Below are positions 17,516-27,689 of a DNA stretch of 37,744 bases, piece after piece. The notes beneath the pieces were generated by a model, which searched no databases, had not been told where the DNA came from, and saw only the letters and a program-made list of their open reading frames with translations. This DNA comes from Maledivibacter sp. (GTDB lineage: Bacteria; Bacillota; Clostridia; Peptostreptococcales; Caminicellaceae). How positions within the stretch are numbered: the stretch's first letter is position 1; each line of letters starts with the position of its first letter. Location: the NCBI GenBank assembly GCA_025210375.1, contig JAOASB010000035.1:1-37744 (forward strand), written 5' to 3'. The translations under genes were made by a program, and so were the position numbers.

Positions 17516-19690
17516 ATGGAGGATAGTAAAGATACACAAGTTCAAAATGGCTACGATGCACAGGGACGGTTATTTGGAGAGTTTAAAGAACCTAGCTATG
17601 AGGAATGGAAAGAAGCTGCAACAGCTTTGCTTAAAGGAAAACCTTTCCAAAAAGCTATGTTTACAAAAACCCCGGAGGGAATAACACTTCAGCCAATTTA
17701 TATGAGAGAAGCTTTAGATTCTTTACCTCATACTGATACATTACCTGGTTTTGCCCCCTATGTTAGAGGAACTAAGGCAGAGGGTAATATGGTTCAGCCT
17801 TGGGCCATATGTCAAGAAATATATGCAAGTTACCCTAAACAATTCAATGAAAAGGTGCTACATGATCTATATAGAGGACAAACAGCACTTAATATAACCC
17901 TAGATAAGGCTACAAGGTATGGAATTGATTGCGATATGCTCAATGCCGAGGAAGTAGGTTATAGAGGACTATCTTTGTCAACCTTGGAAGACATTACCGT
18001 AGCATTTCAGGACTTAGTTTTAGAGGTGCTTCCTTTTTATATTAATGTTGGAGCTAATCCTATACCGATGATGTCTTTATTAGGAGCCTACCTTAAGAAG
18101 CAAGATCAAGGTATGGATGAGCTTAAGGGAGTAATAGGATATGATCCTTTAGGCTTCTTAGCTAGAGAAGGGGACTTACCTTTTTCAACAACAGAAGCCT
18201 ATGGATATATGTTTGACATAATGAAATATACATTAAGTAAGGATTCAAAGCTAAGAACCATATTGATAGAAGGGCATCCATATCATGACGGTGGAGCCGA
18301 TGCAGTTCAGGAGCTTGCCTTTGCCATGGCTACCGGGGCTGAATATATTAGAGAAATGATAGAAAGAGGCATAGATATTGAGGATATAACTCCCCATATG
18401 GCCTTTAGCTTTTCCCTAGGATCAAATTTCTTTATGGAGCTTTCTAAAATACGTGCAGCTAGAATGCTTTGGTCACAAATAGTCAAGGCTTTCGGAGGCA
18501 GTCACGAAGCACAGAAAATATATATACATGGTAAAACGTCGTCCTGGACTAAAACCATATACGATCCCTATGTAAATATGCTGAGGAATGCATCAGAAGC
18601 ATTCTCTGGGGCTATAGCAGGAGTAGATAGTCTAGATATTATTCCGTTTGATGAGCCTATAAGGGAGTCCGATGAATTTTCAAGACGTATATCAAGAAAT
18701 GTTCAAGCAATCCTACAGGATGAATGTCATTTTACTCAGCCTATAGATCCAGCAGGTGGTTCTTGGTATATTGAAACATTAACCCATGAGCTTGCTGAAA
18801 AGGCATGGACTAGATTTCAAGAGGTTGAAGGGGAAGGCGGTATGCTTCAGCTTATACTCAATAATAAAGCCCAGGCTTCCGTTAATGCCAAGTATGAAGA
18901 GAAATTTAAAAACATGGCTAAGCGTAAACATGTCTGGGTTGGTACAAATATGTATCCTAATATGCAGGAAGAAAAATTAGACTCTAGGGAAAGTGATCTT
19001 GAGGATATAAAAAATAAAAGAGCTAATCAAGTAAGAAAATATAGAATGCAAAAAGATATATTTGCAGTAGCTAATTCCATATCGGAGCTTGGGGACATTC
19101 GTGAAATGACAGGGTCTATATCAATTGACAAAGCAATTGATAGCATAATGATTGGTGCAACCCTAGGGGATATAGCAGAGCTTTGCAATTCATTCACTAA
19201 GGAGCCTTGTGCTATCAAGCCCATAGGGTTACAAAGAGGGGCCCAGAGATTTGAGGCTTTGAGAGATCGTACTAAGGAGCTTAAAAAGCAAGGAAAGGAT
19301 ATCAAGGTATTCTTACTTAATATGGGTTCAATACCTCAGCATAAGCCTAGAGCTGATTTCACAACTGGATTTTTCGAGGTCGGAGGCTTTGAAGTGATCA
19401 AAAATAATGGATTTATGGATGTGAAATCCGCAGTAAATGAAGGACTTGAATCCGGTGCCCAAATAGGGGTTATATGCTCTACCGATGCAACCTATCCAGA
19501 GCTTGTACCTGAGATAGCTAAGGGTATAAAGTCTAAGAATCCTAAAATGTCCTTAGTGGTAGCTGGACGACCAACTAAGGAACTAGAATTGGCATATAGA
19601 GAAGCGGGAATAGATCATTTTATATATATGGGGGCAGATTGCTACAATCTTCTATTAAGCTTCCAAAAGGAGGTAGAAGACAATGAGTAA
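17516..19690 (+). CDS. mutA: Methylmalonyl-CoA mutase small (non-cobalamin) subunit
   Basis: 724 residues from ATG 17516, chosen because GAGGTG lies just upstream; the frame extends to a GTG at 17426 with no homologous-looking sequence. The TIM-barrel domain carries [15 protein letters not shown] and [12 protein letters not shown], typical of mutase subunits. The C-terminal flavodoxin-like domain lacks the cobalamin motif: where the catalytic subunit has [10 protein letters not shown] this one reads [13 protein letters not shown]. It is therefore the structural partner in the alpha-beta enzyme that interconverts methylmalonyl-CoA and succinyl-CoA. The reading frame overlaps mutB by 8 bases. 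Controlled by cobalamin riboswitch 2. Confidence 0.93.
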   Translation: MEDSKDTQVQNGYDAQGRLFGEFKEPSYEEWKEAATALLKGKPFQKAMFTKTPEGITLQPIYMREALDSLPHTDTLPGFAPYVRGTKAEGNMVQPWAICQEIYASYPKQFNEKVLHDLYRGQTALNITLDKATRYGIDCDMLNAEEVGYRGLSLSTLEDITVAFQDLVLEVLPFYINVGANPIPMMSLLGAYLKKQDQGMDELKGVIGYDPLGFLAREGDLPFSTTEAYGYMFDIMKYTLSKDSKLRTILIEGHPYHDGGADAVQELAFAMATGAEYIREMIERGIDIEDITPHMAFSFSLGSNFFMELSKIRAARMLWSQIVKAFGGSHEAQKIYIHGKTSSWTKTIYDPYVNMLRNASEAFSGAIAGVDSLDIIPFDEPIRESDEFSRRISRNVQAILQDECHFTQPIDPAGGSWYIETLTHELAEKAWTRFQEVEGEGGMLQLILNNKAQASVNAKYEEKFKNMAKRKHVWVGTNMYPNMQEEKLDSRESDLEDIKNKRANQVRKYRMQKDIFAVANSISELGDIREMTGSISIDKAIDSIMIGATLGDIAELCNSFTKEPCAIKPIGLQRGAQRFEALRDRTKELKKQGKDIKVFLLNMGSIPQHKPRADFTTGFFEVGGFEVIKNNGFMDVKSAVNEGLESGAQIGVICSTDATYPELVPEIAKGIKSKNPKMSLVVAGRPTKELELAYREAGIDHFIYMGADCYNLLLSFQKEVEDNE

Positions 19691-21866
19691 GCATCCTGAT
19701 TTCACTAGGCTAGAATTAGATATAAAGCCGCAAAGTAGTAGTATGTCCGATTGGAAGCAGGCTTTTGAGTCTAAAGCACATCAAAAAATTTCTGACTTTA
19801 ATTGGATGACAAATGAGCAAATTAACGTAGGGGCACTTTATACTAAAGAAGAATATAAGAATTTTGAGCATTTAGGTTTTACAGCGGGTATCAGCCCTTA
19901 CCTAAGGGGACCCTATGCAACAATGTATGTGACTAGGCCCTGGACTGTAAGACAATACGCAGGTTTTTCAACGGCCGAGGAAAGTAATGCCTTTTACAAA
20001 AGAAACCTGGCGGCTGGACAAAAAGGACTTTCTATAGCCTTTGACCTCGCAACCCATAGGGGATATGACTCAGACCATGAAAGGGTTGTAGGAGATGTTG
20101 GTAAGGCTGGGGTTGCCGTTGATTCCATGCTAGATATGAATATATTGTTTGACGGAATTCCCCTAGACAAGATGTCCGTATCCATGACGATGAACGGTGC
20201 AGTTTTACCTGTTCTTGCTTTTTATATAGTGGCAGGAGAAGAACAAGGAGTTCCAAAGGAAAAACTAGCTGGTACAATACAGAACGATATATTAAAGGAA
20301 TATATGGTAAGAAACACATATATATATCCACCTGAGATTTCAATGAGAATCATAGCCGATATATTTGAATATACCTCTAAGTATATGCCTAAATTCAATT
20401 CTATATCTATATCTGGGTATCATATGCAGGAGGCAGGTGCTACTAATGATATAGAATTAGCCTATACTTTAGCGGATGGATTAGAATACATTAGAGCTGG
20501 TATCAAAGCAGGAATTGATATAGATGCCTTTGCACCTAGATTATCCTTCTTCTGGGCTCAAGGTACAAATTATTTTATGGAAGTATCTAAGATGCGTGCA
20601 GGACGTATGCTTTGGTCAAAAATAGTAAATCAGTTTAATCCAAAGAATCCTAAGTCCCTAGCCCTTAGAACCCATTCCCAGACCTCGGGCTGGTCACTTA
20701 CGGAACAAGATCCATTTAATAATGTTACGAGGACTTTAATAGAAGCTATGGCTGCTTCCTTAGGGCATACTCAATCCCTTCATACCAATGCTTTGGATGA
20801 GGCTATTGCCTTACCTACGGATTTTTCTGCTCGGATTGCAAGAAATACCCAGCTATATCTTCAGGACGAGACTTCAATTTGTAAGGTAATCGATCCCTGG
20901 GCAGGTTCCTATTATGTAGAAAGATTAACCCATGAAATGGCAAGAAAAGCATGGTCACATATTCAAGAGGTAGAGTCCCTTGGGGGTATGGCCAAAGCCA
21001 TAGAAACAGGTCTTCCTAAAATGCGTATAGAGGAAGGGTCTGCCCGTAGGCAAGCCAAAATTGACTCTGCAAAGGAAGCAATCATAGGTGTAAATAAATA
21101 CAGGCTGGATCATGAAGATCCTATTGAGATATTAGAAATTGATAATACAGCTGTTAGACAGGCTCAGATACAAAGGCTGGAAAAGCTAAGGGCTAATAGA
21201 AATGAAGAGGATGTTAAAAAGGCATTAGAAGCTATAACAAAGGCCACTGAAACAGGAGAGGGAAATCTCTTAGAATTAGCAGTTAATGCTGCCCGTGTAA
21301 GAGCAAGCCTAGGTGAGATATCATATGCCATTGAGAAAATAAAGGGGAGACATAAAGCTGTGATAAAATCAATATCTGGGGTTTATAGTTCTGAATATGC
21401 AAAAACTAATGATATAGATAAAGTAAGGATTATGACCGATGAGTTTGAGGAAAACGAAGGACGTAGACCAAGGATATATATAGCCAAAATGGGACAAGAT
21501 GGACATGACAGAGGAGCTAAGGTAGTGGCTACTGGTTTTGCCGATATGGGATTTGACGTGGATGTAGGCCCATTATTCCAAACTCCCGAAGAAGTTGCCA
21601 GAGATGCGGTGGAAAATGATGTTCATGCCGTTGGTATGAGTTCACTTGCTGCTGGACATAAAACACTACTTCCACAATTGGTAAAGGCTCTTGCAGACCT
21701 TGGTAGAGATGATATTATTGTCTTTGCAGGTGGAGTTATTCCGGCACAGGATTATGATTATTTGTATGAGCATGGGGCTGCTCTCATATTTGGACCAGGA
21801 TCAATCATAACTGAATGTGCTGATAAGGTAATGAATGTTATAAATGAAAGTTTAGGATATGATTAA
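19683..21866 (+). CDS. mutB: Methylmalonyl-CoA mutase large, AdoCbl-binding subunit
   Basis: 727 residues; AAGGAGG precedes the ATG inside the end of mutA. The N-terminal TIM barrel shows [13 protein letters not shown] and the substrate-site segments [12 protein letters not shown] and [16 protein letters not shown]. The C-terminal B12 domain has [12 protein letters not shown] with D606 and the lower-ligand H608, then SSLAAGH and [11 protein letters not shown]. With MutA it performs the radical carbon-skeleton rearrangement of methylmalonyl-CoA to succinyl-CoA or the reverse. No epimerase or decarboxylase gene lies beside it, so pathway direction cannot be read from the context. MeaB follows two bases later. 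Confidence 0.96.
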   Translation: MSKHPDFTRLELDIKPQSSSMSDWKQAFESKAHQKISDFNWMTNEQINVGALYTKEEYKNFEHLGFTAGISPYLRGPYATMYVTRPWTVRQYAGFSTAEESNAFYKRNLAAGQKGLSIAFDLATHRGYDSDHERVVGDVGKAGVAVDSMLDMNILFDGIPLDKMSVSMTMNGAVLPVLAFYIVAGEEQGVPKEKLAGTIQNDILKEYMVRNTYIYPPEISMRIIADIFEYTSKYMPKFNSISISGYHMQEAGATNDIELAYTLADGLEYIRAGIKAGIDIDAFAPRLSFFWAQGTNYFMEVSKMRAGRMLWSKIVNQFNPKNPKSLALRTHSQTSGWSLTEQDPFNNVTRTLIEAMAASLGHTQSLHTNALDEAIALPTDFSARIARNTQLYLQDETSICKVIDPWAGSYYVERLTHEMARKAWSHIQEVESLGGMAKAIETGLPKMRIEEGSARRQAKIDSAKEAIIGVNKYRLDHEDPIEILEIDNTAVRQAQIQRLEKLRANRNEEDVKKALEAITKATETGEGNLLELAVNAARVRASLGEISYAIEKIKGRHKAVIKSISGVYSSEYAKTNDIDKVRIMTDEFEENEGRRPRIYIAKMGQDGHDRGAKVVATGFADMGFDVDVGPLFQTPEEVARDAVENDVHAVGMSSLAAGHKTLLPQLVKALADLGRDDIIVFAGGVIPAQDYDYLYEHGAALIFGPGSIITECADKVMNVINESLGYD

Positions 21867-21868
21867 TA

Positions 21869-23005
21869 ATGACAAACAACGTAAAAAAACCAAAGTGGGT
21901 ACCCGAGGATGCAAATTCCTCCTACACTACAAATGTTATGGAGGGGGTAAAGGGAGGGCATGATGGACTTCCTTCCTCCTTTACAACAGTTCGAAAGCGC
22001 CCTAAAGTAAAACGTAGAAAACAGCTTACTGTGGATGAATACTTTAAAGGGATCATGGAGAAGGATAGAACCATAATTGCAAGGGCTATTACTTTGATTG
22101 AAAGCAATGCCAAAAGACACTTTGAACAGGCTCAGGAGCTTTTACAAAGGCTGCTGCCCTATACTGGAAATTCTATACGTATTGGTATTTCAGGTGTTCC
22201 CGGTGCGGGGAAGAGTACTTTGATTGAGGCCCTAGGGCTAAAACTCTGTGAATTAGGACATAAGGTAGCTGTGTTAGCTGTAGATCCGAGTAGCTCCATT
22301 ACCGGTGGGAGTATATTAGGGGATAAAACCCGTATGGAAAAGCTTTCTAATCACCCCAATGCCTTTATTAGACCATCACCTTCCGGGGGAATGCTAGGAG
22401 GAGTAGCTAGAAAAAGTAGAGAAACCCTTCTCCTATGTGAATCAGCAGGCTTTGATGTGTTACTTATTGAAACCGTAGGAGTGGGTCAAAATGAGGTAAC
22501 GGTAAGATCTATGGTGGATTTTTTTCTGTTGGTTCTAATAACCGGTGCCGGTGATGAGCTTCAAGGAATGAAAAAGGGTGTAATGGAAATCTGTGATGCT
22601 ATATTGATCAATAAAGCCGATGGAGATAATTACATTAGAGCTAAAGCGGCCCAAACAGAGTTTAGCAACATGCTTCACTATCTTCGCCCGGCAACACAGG
22701 GGTGGACATCTAAGTCATTGACTTGTTCAGCCCTATACAATAAAGGCATTGTTGAACTATGGCAGGTTATTGAAGAATTTCAAAAGTTGACCGAGGCTTC
22801 AGGAGTGCTTCAAGAGCGAAGAAAAAATCAAACATTGCAGTGGGTATTTACAATGGTTATAGAGCAGTTGAAAAGTAGGTTTTATGACCATGAAGGAGTA
22901 AAGAACCTTATACCAGTAATTCAAGATGAACTCATGAATGACAGAATGTCTGCTACAAAGGCGGCAACTATTCTTTTAGAAAGATTTGATGAGATCAAAG
23001 GGTAG
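21869..23005 (+). CDS. meaB: Methylmalonyl-CoA mutase-associated GTPase MeaB
   Basis: 378 residues, a G-protein chaperone that guards loading and repair of AdoCbl in the mutase. Walker A GVPGAGKST (109-117), VDPSSSITGGSILGDKTRM, the G3-like ETVGVGQNEV and the G4 motif NKAD are present. About 50 residues (KPKWVPEDANSS...KVKRRKQL) precede the usual MeaB start; as I recall, similar extensions occur in Firmicute MeaB proteins encoded next to mutAB. It starts two bases after mutB; the ribosome site is weak, which suggests coupling. Its operon ends at the hairpin at 23041. Confidence 0.94.
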   Translation: MTNNVKKPKWVPEDANSSYTTNVMEGVKGGHDGLPSSFTTVRKRPKVKRRKQLTVDEYFKGIMEKDRTIIARAITLIESNAKRHFEQAQELLQRLLPYTGNSIRIGISGVPGAGKSTLIEALGLKLCELGHKVAVLAVDPSSSITGGSILGDKTRMEKLSNHPNAFIRPSPSGGMLGGVARKSRETLLLCESAGFDVLLIETVGVGQNEVTVRSMVDFFLLVLITGAGDELQGMKKGVMEICDAILINKADGDNYIRAKAAQTEFSNMLHYLRPATQGWTSKSLTCSALYNKGIVELWQVIEEFQKLTEASGVLQERRKNQTLQWVFTMVIEQLKSRFYDHEGVKNLIPVIQDELMNDRMSATKAATILLERFDEIKG

Positions 23006-23040
23006 AGTTTTTATAAACAAGAATATTTGATTAGGGGTGT

Positions 23041-23070
23041 AGGAGCAGGTAATATTAATTACCTGCTCCT
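23041..23070 (+). terminator. Terminator after mutA-mutB-meaB
   Basis: A perfect 13-base inverted repeat (AGGAGCAGGTAAT / ATTACCTGCTCCT) with a 4-base loop, followed by a moderately T-rich stretch. Confidence 0.75.
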
Positions 23071-23142
23071 ATTTCTGTAGTTGTTTTCAAATCCAAAGAC
23101 TCCTTAGCAAGAAGTATAAAACTTAGAACTATAAGTGGCATT

Positions 23143-23195
23143 TATAGAGGGTTTAGGGATTCTAGTATAAACTTTAACTTTGTGAAATCTCTATA
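23143..23195. repeat. Diverged palindromic element (family Q), inverted
   Basis: TATAGAGGGTTTAGGGATTC through AAATCTCTATA, 53 bp, matches the complement of the 52-bp elements at 8492 and 34210 with several changes. Together with the terminator and the arsR promoter it accounts for most of the 23006-23307 gap. Confidence 0.55.
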
Positions 23196-23228
23196 CATGA
23201 ATCAATTGTAAACTTTATGTAAAGTATA

Positions 23229-23257
23229 TTGACAGAAGTTATGTCTGACGGTATTCT
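23229..23257 (+). promoter_or_regulatory. Promoter of the arsenic operon
   Basis: A consensus TTGACA (23229-23234), 17-base spacer and TATTCT (23252-23257), about 50 bases before arsR. Confidence 0.7.
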
Positions 23258-23259
23258 AT

Positions 23260-23287
23260 ATATAGACATATTCAAATGTATCTATAT
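23260..23287 (+). promoter_or_regulatory. Putative ArsR operator
   Basis: Imperfect inverted repeat: ATATAGA on the left and TCTATAT on the right, separated by 14 bases that also pair in part (CAT/ATG). It begins just after the -10 box, the usual place for an ArsR site that blocks transcription until arsenite binds the repressor. Confidence 0.55.
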
Positions 23288-23307
23288 GTAATGAAAGGAA
23301 TGATTAT

Positions 23308-23628
23308 ATGAATGAAAAAGTAGAGATATTCAAGGCTTTATCGGATAATAATAGATTACTTATTATTGAAATGCTTTCATGTGGAGAACTTTGTGCATGT
23401 GACATCATGGAAGGATTGGAGCTTACACAACCAACTATTTCCCATCATATGAAAATACTTCAACATGCAGGACTTGTAAAATCAAAAAAAAATGGAAAAT
23501 GGACTATATACTCCCTTAATAAAAACAAATTTACTGACCTAAGTGATTTTATAAATCATTTATCATCATATAAGAAAGACTGTATCTGTAATAAAGTAAC
23601 AAAAAAGAAATGCTGTGGGGAGGAATAG
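23308..23628 (+). CDS. arsR: ArsR-family arsenic-responsive repressor
   Basis: 106 residues, winged-helix HTH. The metal site ELCACD (C29, C31, with C25 nearby) corresponds to the ELCVCD motif in helix 3 of classical ArsR proteins that bind As(III). The recognition region LTQPTISHHMKILQHAGLV follows. The C-terminus has extra cysteines (CICN, KKCCGEE) that could add metal ligands. Ribosome site AAAGGAA before the ATG. First gene of arsR-acr3-arsC, with a likely operator overlapping its own promoter region. A 26-codon frame at 23658-23735 between arsR and acr3 has no ribosome site and is probably spacer or remnant. Confidence 0.93.
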   Translation: MNEKVEIFKALSDNNRLLIIEMLSCGELCACDIMEGLELTQPTISHHMKILQHAGLVKSKKNGKWTIYSLNKNKFTDLSDFINHLSSYKKDCICNKVTKKKCCGEE

Positions 23629-23747
23629 ATTTAACTAGAGTGTAAAGAAGTCAAAAAATGGGAATAAATATTGATGAAAGTGCAGAAAAATACAAAAAAA
23701 TAGAGAAGCTTGAAGGTGTAAAATTGAAGAAATGAAGGAGGATTAAT

Positions 23748-24809
23748 ATGTCTAAGGAAGTCAAAAAACAAGGTGGAGGTCTAGACTTTTTCGGAAGATA
23801 TTTAACGATTTGGGTAGCGTTGTGTATTGTGGCTGGAGTTTCTATAGGTCAATTGGTACCATCATTCCCAGAGACTTTAAGTAAATTTGAATATGCACAG
23901 GTTTCCATCCCTGTAGCCATTCTTATATGGCTTATGATTTATCCAATGATGCTTAAAATAGATTTTTCAAGTATAGTTGAAGCAACTAGGAAGCCAAAGG
24001 GACTGACAGTGACATGTGTTACGAACTGGTTAATTAAGCCATTTACTATGTATTTAATTGCAGGATTCTTTTTTAAAGTAGTATTTAAAGCATTTATACC
24101 TGCAAGTTTGGCAACAGATTATTTAGCGGGAGCTGTTTTGCTTGGGGCGGCACCTTGTACGGCTATGGTTTTCGTATGGAGTCATTTAACCGATGGAGAT
24201 CCAGCATATACATTAGTACAAGTTGCTGTAAACGATCTAATATTACTCTTTGCCTTCACACCTATAGTAGCTTTTTTGCTTGGGGTTTCAGATGTTATAG
24301 TACCATATGACACCCTGTTACTTTCCGTTGTATTATTTGTTGTAATACCACTGGCAGGGGGATATATTTCTAGAAAATATATAGTTAAGAATAAAGGAAT
24401 TGATTATTTTGAAAATGTGTTTCTTAAAAAGTTTGACAACATAACAATGATTGGATTGCTTTTAACCCTTGTAATAATATTTTCATTTCAAGGTGAGGTT
24501 ATCATGAATAATCCACTTCATATAGGATTAATAGCAGTACCACTTATTATTCAGACATTTTTGATATTTATAATTGCCTATGGATGGGCTAAAGTCTGGA
24601 AGCTTCCACATAATATTGCAGCACCAGCATCAATGATAGGTGCAAGTAATTTCTTTGAATTAGCTGTTGCTGTGGCCATATCATTATTTGGTCTTCAATC
24701 GGGAGCTGCCCTTGCCACAGTGGTTGGCGTATTAGTTGAAGTGCCATTAATGCTTGCCCTTGTTAAAATAGCAAATAATACTAAGCATTGGTTTAAGGAA
24801 GTAAAATAA
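23748..24809 (+). CDS. acr3: Arsenite efflux permease of the ACR3 family
   Basis: 353 residues, ten predicted membrane helices, AAGGAGG before the ATG. The ACR3-specific Cys (C137 in GAAPCTAMVFVWS) and the conserved Glu (E304 in GASNFFELAVAVAI) needed for As(III)/proton exchange are both present. It exports arsenite made by the downstream reductase. No ArsA ATPase or ArsD metallochaperone is encoded here. Confidence 0.94.
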   Translation: MSKEVKKQGGGLDFFGRYLTIWVALCIVAGVSIGQLVPSFPETLSKFEYAQVSIPVAILIWLMIYPMMLKIDFSSIVEATRKPKGLTVTCVTNWLIKPFTMYLIAGFFFKVVFKAFIPASLATDYLAGAVLLGAAPCTAMVFVWSHLTDGDPAYTLVQVAVNDLILLFAFTPIVAFLLGVSDVIVPYDTLLLSVVLFVVIPLAGGYISRKYIVKNKGIDYFENVFLKKFDNITMIGLLLTLVIIFSFQGEVIMNNPLHIGLIAVPLIIQTFLIFIIAYGWAKVWKLPHNIAAPASMIGASNFFELAVAVAISLFGLQSGAALATVVGVLVEVPLMLALVKIANNTKHWFKEVK

Positions 24810-24849
24810 AGTAACAGCATAAATACCATTTCTATGGGGAGGGATCATC

Positions 24850-25251
24850 ATGAAGAAAAAGGTTGCATTTGTATGTGTTCATAACTCATGTCGTTCTCAA
24901 ATGGCCGAAGGATGGGCCAAAAAACTAGGTAGGGATGTGCTTGAAGTATATTCAGCGGGTACAGAAGAATATCCTGAGGTAAAGCCTGGAGCAGTAAAGG
25001 TTATGGAAGAAGCAGGGGTAGACATGGCTAAGCATCACCCAAAGCTTCTTACTGATATACCTAAGGAAATAGACATCTTAATAACTATGGGATGTAACGT
25101 TGTGTGTCCATATATCCCTTGTGGGCATACTGAGGATTGGGGGCTTGATGATCCATCGGGTGGGCCTATTGAAGGCTTTAGAAATACTAGGGATTTAATT
25201 AGGGTGAAGGTTGAAGACTTAATTGAGAGAGTGAAAAATAATAATTTATGA
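24850..25251 (+). CDS. arsC: Arsenate reductase, low-molecular-weight phosphatase type
   Basis: 133 residues. The P-loop C9-VHNSC-R15 and the redox Cys pair in GCNVVCPYIPC (C82, C86, C91) identify the thioredoxin-coupled ArsC family; DDPSG supplies the acid. It reduces arsenate to arsenite for Acr3 export. GGGGAGGGAT precedes the ATG, 40 bases after acr3. A strong terminator follows at 25299. Confidence 0.94.
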   Translation: MKKKVAFVCVHNSCRSQMAEGWAKKLGRDVLEVYSAGTEEYPEVKPGAVKVMEEAGVDMAKHHPKLLTDIPKEIDILITMGCNVVCPYIPCGHTEDWGLDDPSGGPIEGFRNTRDLIRVKVEDLIERVKNNNL

Positions 25252-25298
25252 TTGAACAAGATGGTTGTATAATTAACGATTCTTAAATATGAAATAGG

Positions 25299-25344
25299 GT
25301 GTTTTGAAATGATGAACTTTCTTCATTTTGAGACACTTTTTTTT
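25299..25344 (+). terminator. Terminator of the arsenic operon
   Basis: GTGTTTTGAAATGA pairs with TCATTTTGAGACAC (G-U pairs included) and runs into eight T residues. Confidence 0.8.
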
Positions 25345-25408
25345 ATATATTTTCAAAGGCCATGGACAAATATTCAATGTTTTTGAGTGTTTTAAAACTA
25401 CATGCAAA

Positions 25409-25458
25409 GATAAACACCCTCAATGTTTAATATATTTCAAGTCTTAATGTTGTTTATC
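25409..25458. repeat. Short copy C of the long-palindrome element (family P)
   Basis: 50 bp from GATAAACACC to GTTGTTTATC; the central part of the 97-bp element is missing. It supplies an apparent ATG at 25423 that opens a spurious upstream extension of the Spo0E-like gene. The rest of 25345-25590 shows no gene. Confidence 0.65.
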
Positions 25459-25590
25459 GAGCAAATTGCTCAATTAGCAAAAATATGTGAAAATACATCA
25501 TTTTTATCTAAATTCCTACAATTGACAATGAAAGTTCTTACATATGTTGGTATAATTAGTTCAACTATCATTGATATTGGGGGAATAGAC

Positions 25591-25776
25591 ATGATTATAA
25601 AAAAAAGGGATGATCAATCAATTAATAAAATACTTGAGAATCATAGGCAACAATTAAATGATCTTTTGGAAAACGAAGATGTTTCTTTGACAGATAATGA
25701 AATCGTTATCAAGAGTAAAATATTAGATAATTATATTATTGAATATATTAACAGTAAGAAATCTAATTCAAAATGA
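25591..25776 (+). CDS. Spo0E-like sporulation phosphatase-type small protein
   Basis: 61 residues. I place the start at ATG 25591 because GGGGGA lies 7 bases upstream; the longer frame to 25423 begins inside a palindromic repeat. The sequence has the two-helix hairpin layout of Spo0E proteins: INKILENHRQQLNDLLE, a SLTDNE turn, then KSKILDNYIIEYINSK. The last stretch corresponds to the S-x-x-L-D-x-x-I-x-x-Y signature, with I in place of a small residue. Family members dephosphorylate the sporulation regulator Spo0A~P, delaying spore formation. It stands alone between a repeat and selO. Modest confidence because the protein is short and the motif slightly diverged. Confidence 0.6.
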   Translation: MIIKKRDDQSINKILENHRQQLNDLLENEDVSLTDNEIVIKSKILDNYIIEYINSKKSNSK

Positions 25777-25922
25777 ATAAAAAATCTATAATGACTAAAG
25801 TAATGGGTTTTATGTATCAAAAATGTATTTGATTTTACGCACGCCTAGAAAATATTATCTAACCTTGACTTAATGGGGAAAAAGTATAATAAATGGTCAG
25901 AAGCAGATACTATAAAAATGTA

Positions 25923-25957
25923 AGGTGTATGAAAAAATAAGCAAGTCACCTAAATAC
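25923..25957. repeat. Partial palindromic element (family R)
   Basis: AGGTGTATGAAAAAATAAGC resembles the left arm of the element at 10344; no right arm is seen. The surrounding 25777-26095 holds no gene. Confidence 0.35.
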
Positions 25958-26095
25958 AAACTGAAATTTTGACTGGGATCTCTATAAAAAAGTTATCTCC
26001 ATAAATTAATATTTGAAAATATTAAGTTTTATTTTCTTTGTTTCATGGAAGTAAGAGACAAATATTCAAAAACACATAGTAAGGAAGGAGATAAG

Positions 26096-27571
26096 ATGAA
26101 AGAGAGAAAAGTAATAGCTGAAGCAGGGTGGAATTTCCATAATAGTTATGCTCGTTTGCCCAAAACATTTTTTACTAGTCTCAATCCAACCCCCGTTTAT
26201 TCTCCTAAATTGATTATTTTCAATGAACCCTTGGCAACATCCTTAGGTTTGGATGCTGAATCCTTGCAAAGGGATGATGGGGTAGAGATATTGGCTGGTA
26301 ACAAGGTTCCAAAAGGGGCTTTCCCGATTGCTCAAGCCTACGCAGGACATCAATTTGGTCATTTTACTATGTTGGGTGATGGTCGGGCATTACTACTGGG
26401 AGAACAGGTTACTCCTTTAGGTGAGAGGTTCGATATTCAACTTAAAGGAGCAGGTAGGACTCCCTATTCCCGTGGGGGAGATGGGCGTGCATCCCTTGGG
26501 TCGATGCTACGGGAATATATAATCAGCGAAGCGATGCATGGGCTGGGTATTGCTACCACCCGTAGTCTAGCAGTTGTAACTACTGGAGAGTCAATAATTC
26601 GCGAGGAACATGAAACCGGTGCAATTTTGACTCGCATAGCTGCCAGTCACCTTAGAGTTGGCACCTTTCAATACGTTTCAGCATTGGGAATCATTGAAAA
26701 TCTTCGTGCATTGGCTGATTACACATTGCAAAGACATTTTCCGGATTTTGAGGCTAATGGGAATCATTATATTTCCCTGCTACAAGAGGTAATTAAGGGT
26801 CATGCCGCTTTAATTGCCCGATGGCAGTTAGTTGGTTTTATCCATGGAGTAATGAACACCGACAATATGACTATTAGTGGAGAAACCATTGATTATGGAC
26901 CCTGTGCTTTCATGGATACCTATGATCCAGCAACGGTATTCAGCTCCATTGACATTCATGGACGTTATGCCTATGGTAATCAGACACATATTGCTGCGTG
27001 GAACCTCGCAAGATTTGCTGAAACCCTATTACCATTGTTACATGATAACAAAGAACAGGCTGCCTTAATTGCTCAAGAGGAAATTTCAAAATTTACTGAG
27101 TTATATCACTGCAATTGGCTTAAGGGAATGAGAGCTAAACTGGGCATATTTAACCAAGAACCACAGGATGAATCACTTATAAATGAATTATTTAGTATAA
27201 TGAAAAGATATCGAGGGGACTTTACTAACACCTTTCGTGCATTAACCTTTGATAATACAAAGGATATGGCTTTATTTGATAAAGCAGAATTTCGTCAGTG
27301 GTATGGGATGTGGCAAGGGAGACTAGGAAGGCAACAAGAATCAAAGGCTTCCTCGCATCAGTTAATGCTAAGTTCTAATCCCGCAATTATTCCACGTAAT
27401 CATAGAGTAGAAGAGGCATTGGAAGCAGCAGTGAAACATGGAGATTATAGTGTGATGGAGAGATTTCTTGATGTTCTTTCCCGTCCCTATGACCACACCC
27501 CTAAGCAAGATGAGTATTCCACACTGCCTCCACCATCTGATCGTCCATATAGAACTTTTTGTGGTACTTAA
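26096..27571 (+). CDS. selO: SelO/YdiU pseudokinase-fold protein adenylyltransferase
   Basis: 491 residues from ATG 26096, which has AAGGAGATAAG directly upstream; the in-frame ATG at 26045 lacks a site and lies before family sequence. SelO transfers AMP from ATP to Ser/Thr/Tyr of redox proteins. Conserved segments include [27 protein letters not shown] (with ATP-site K117), HGVMNTDNM (metal and catalytic region) and [11 protein letters not shown]. The C-terminus ends FCGT, with the conserved Cys replacing the Sec found in some eukaryotic SelO proteins. Isolated gene. Linked by family knowledge to oxidative-stress control through glutaredoxin AMPylation. Confidence 0.93.
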   Translation: MKERKVIAEAGWNFHNSYARLPKTFFTSLNPTPVYSPKLIIFNEPLATSLGLDAESLQRDDGVEILAGNKVPKGAFPIAQAYAGHQFGHFTMLGDGRALLLGEQVTPLGERFDIQLKGAGRTPYSRGGDGRASLGSMLREYIISEAMHGLGIATTRSLAVVTTGESIIREEHETGAILTRIAASHLRVGTFQYVSALGIIENLRALADYTLQRHFPDFEANGNHYISLLQEVIKGHAALIARWQLVGFIHGVMNTDNMTISGETIDYGPCAFMDTYDPATVFSSIDIHGRYAYGNQTHIAAWNLARFAETLLPLLHDNKEQAALIAQEEISKFTELYHCNWLKGMRAKLGIFNQEPQDESLINELFSIMKRYRGDFTNTFRALTFDNTKDMALFDKAEFRQWYGMWQGRLGRQQESKASSHQLMLSSNPAIIPRNHRVEEALEAAVKHGDYSVMERFLDVLSRPYDHTPKQDEYSTLPPPSDRPYRTFCGT

Positions 27572-27639
27572 TAAAGAAGCAATATCCTTTTTAAAGTTAT
27601 TAATTGCATTGGAATAATATTAATTAAACCTATGAAAAA

Positions 27640-27648
27640 TGATATAAT
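27640..27648 (+). promoter_or_regulatory. Extended -10 promoter element of ogt
   Basis: TGATATAAT, an extended -10 box, 42 bases before the TTG start; no good -35 is visible. Confidence 0.45.
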
Positions 27649-27689
27649 CTATATTATAATTCAAATATAAAGATATTGGAGAGATTAAT

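Noticed and set aside
20032..20343. Minus-strand ORFs inside mutB, meaB and neighbouring genes
   Set aside because: They lie wholly within strongly conserved coding sequence on the other strand and show no protein-like features.
23658..23735. 26-codon ORF between arsR and acr3
   Set aside because: No ribosome site and no match to ArsD or other arsenic-operon proteins; probably spacer or a remnant.
25865..25890. TTGACT and TATAAT before selO
   Set aside because: The spacer is only 14 bases, too short for a normal sigma-A promoter.
27569..27571. Possible selenocysteine read-through at the end of selO
   Set aside because: The stop is TAA, not TGA, and the conserved C-terminal Cys is encoded as Cys just before it.
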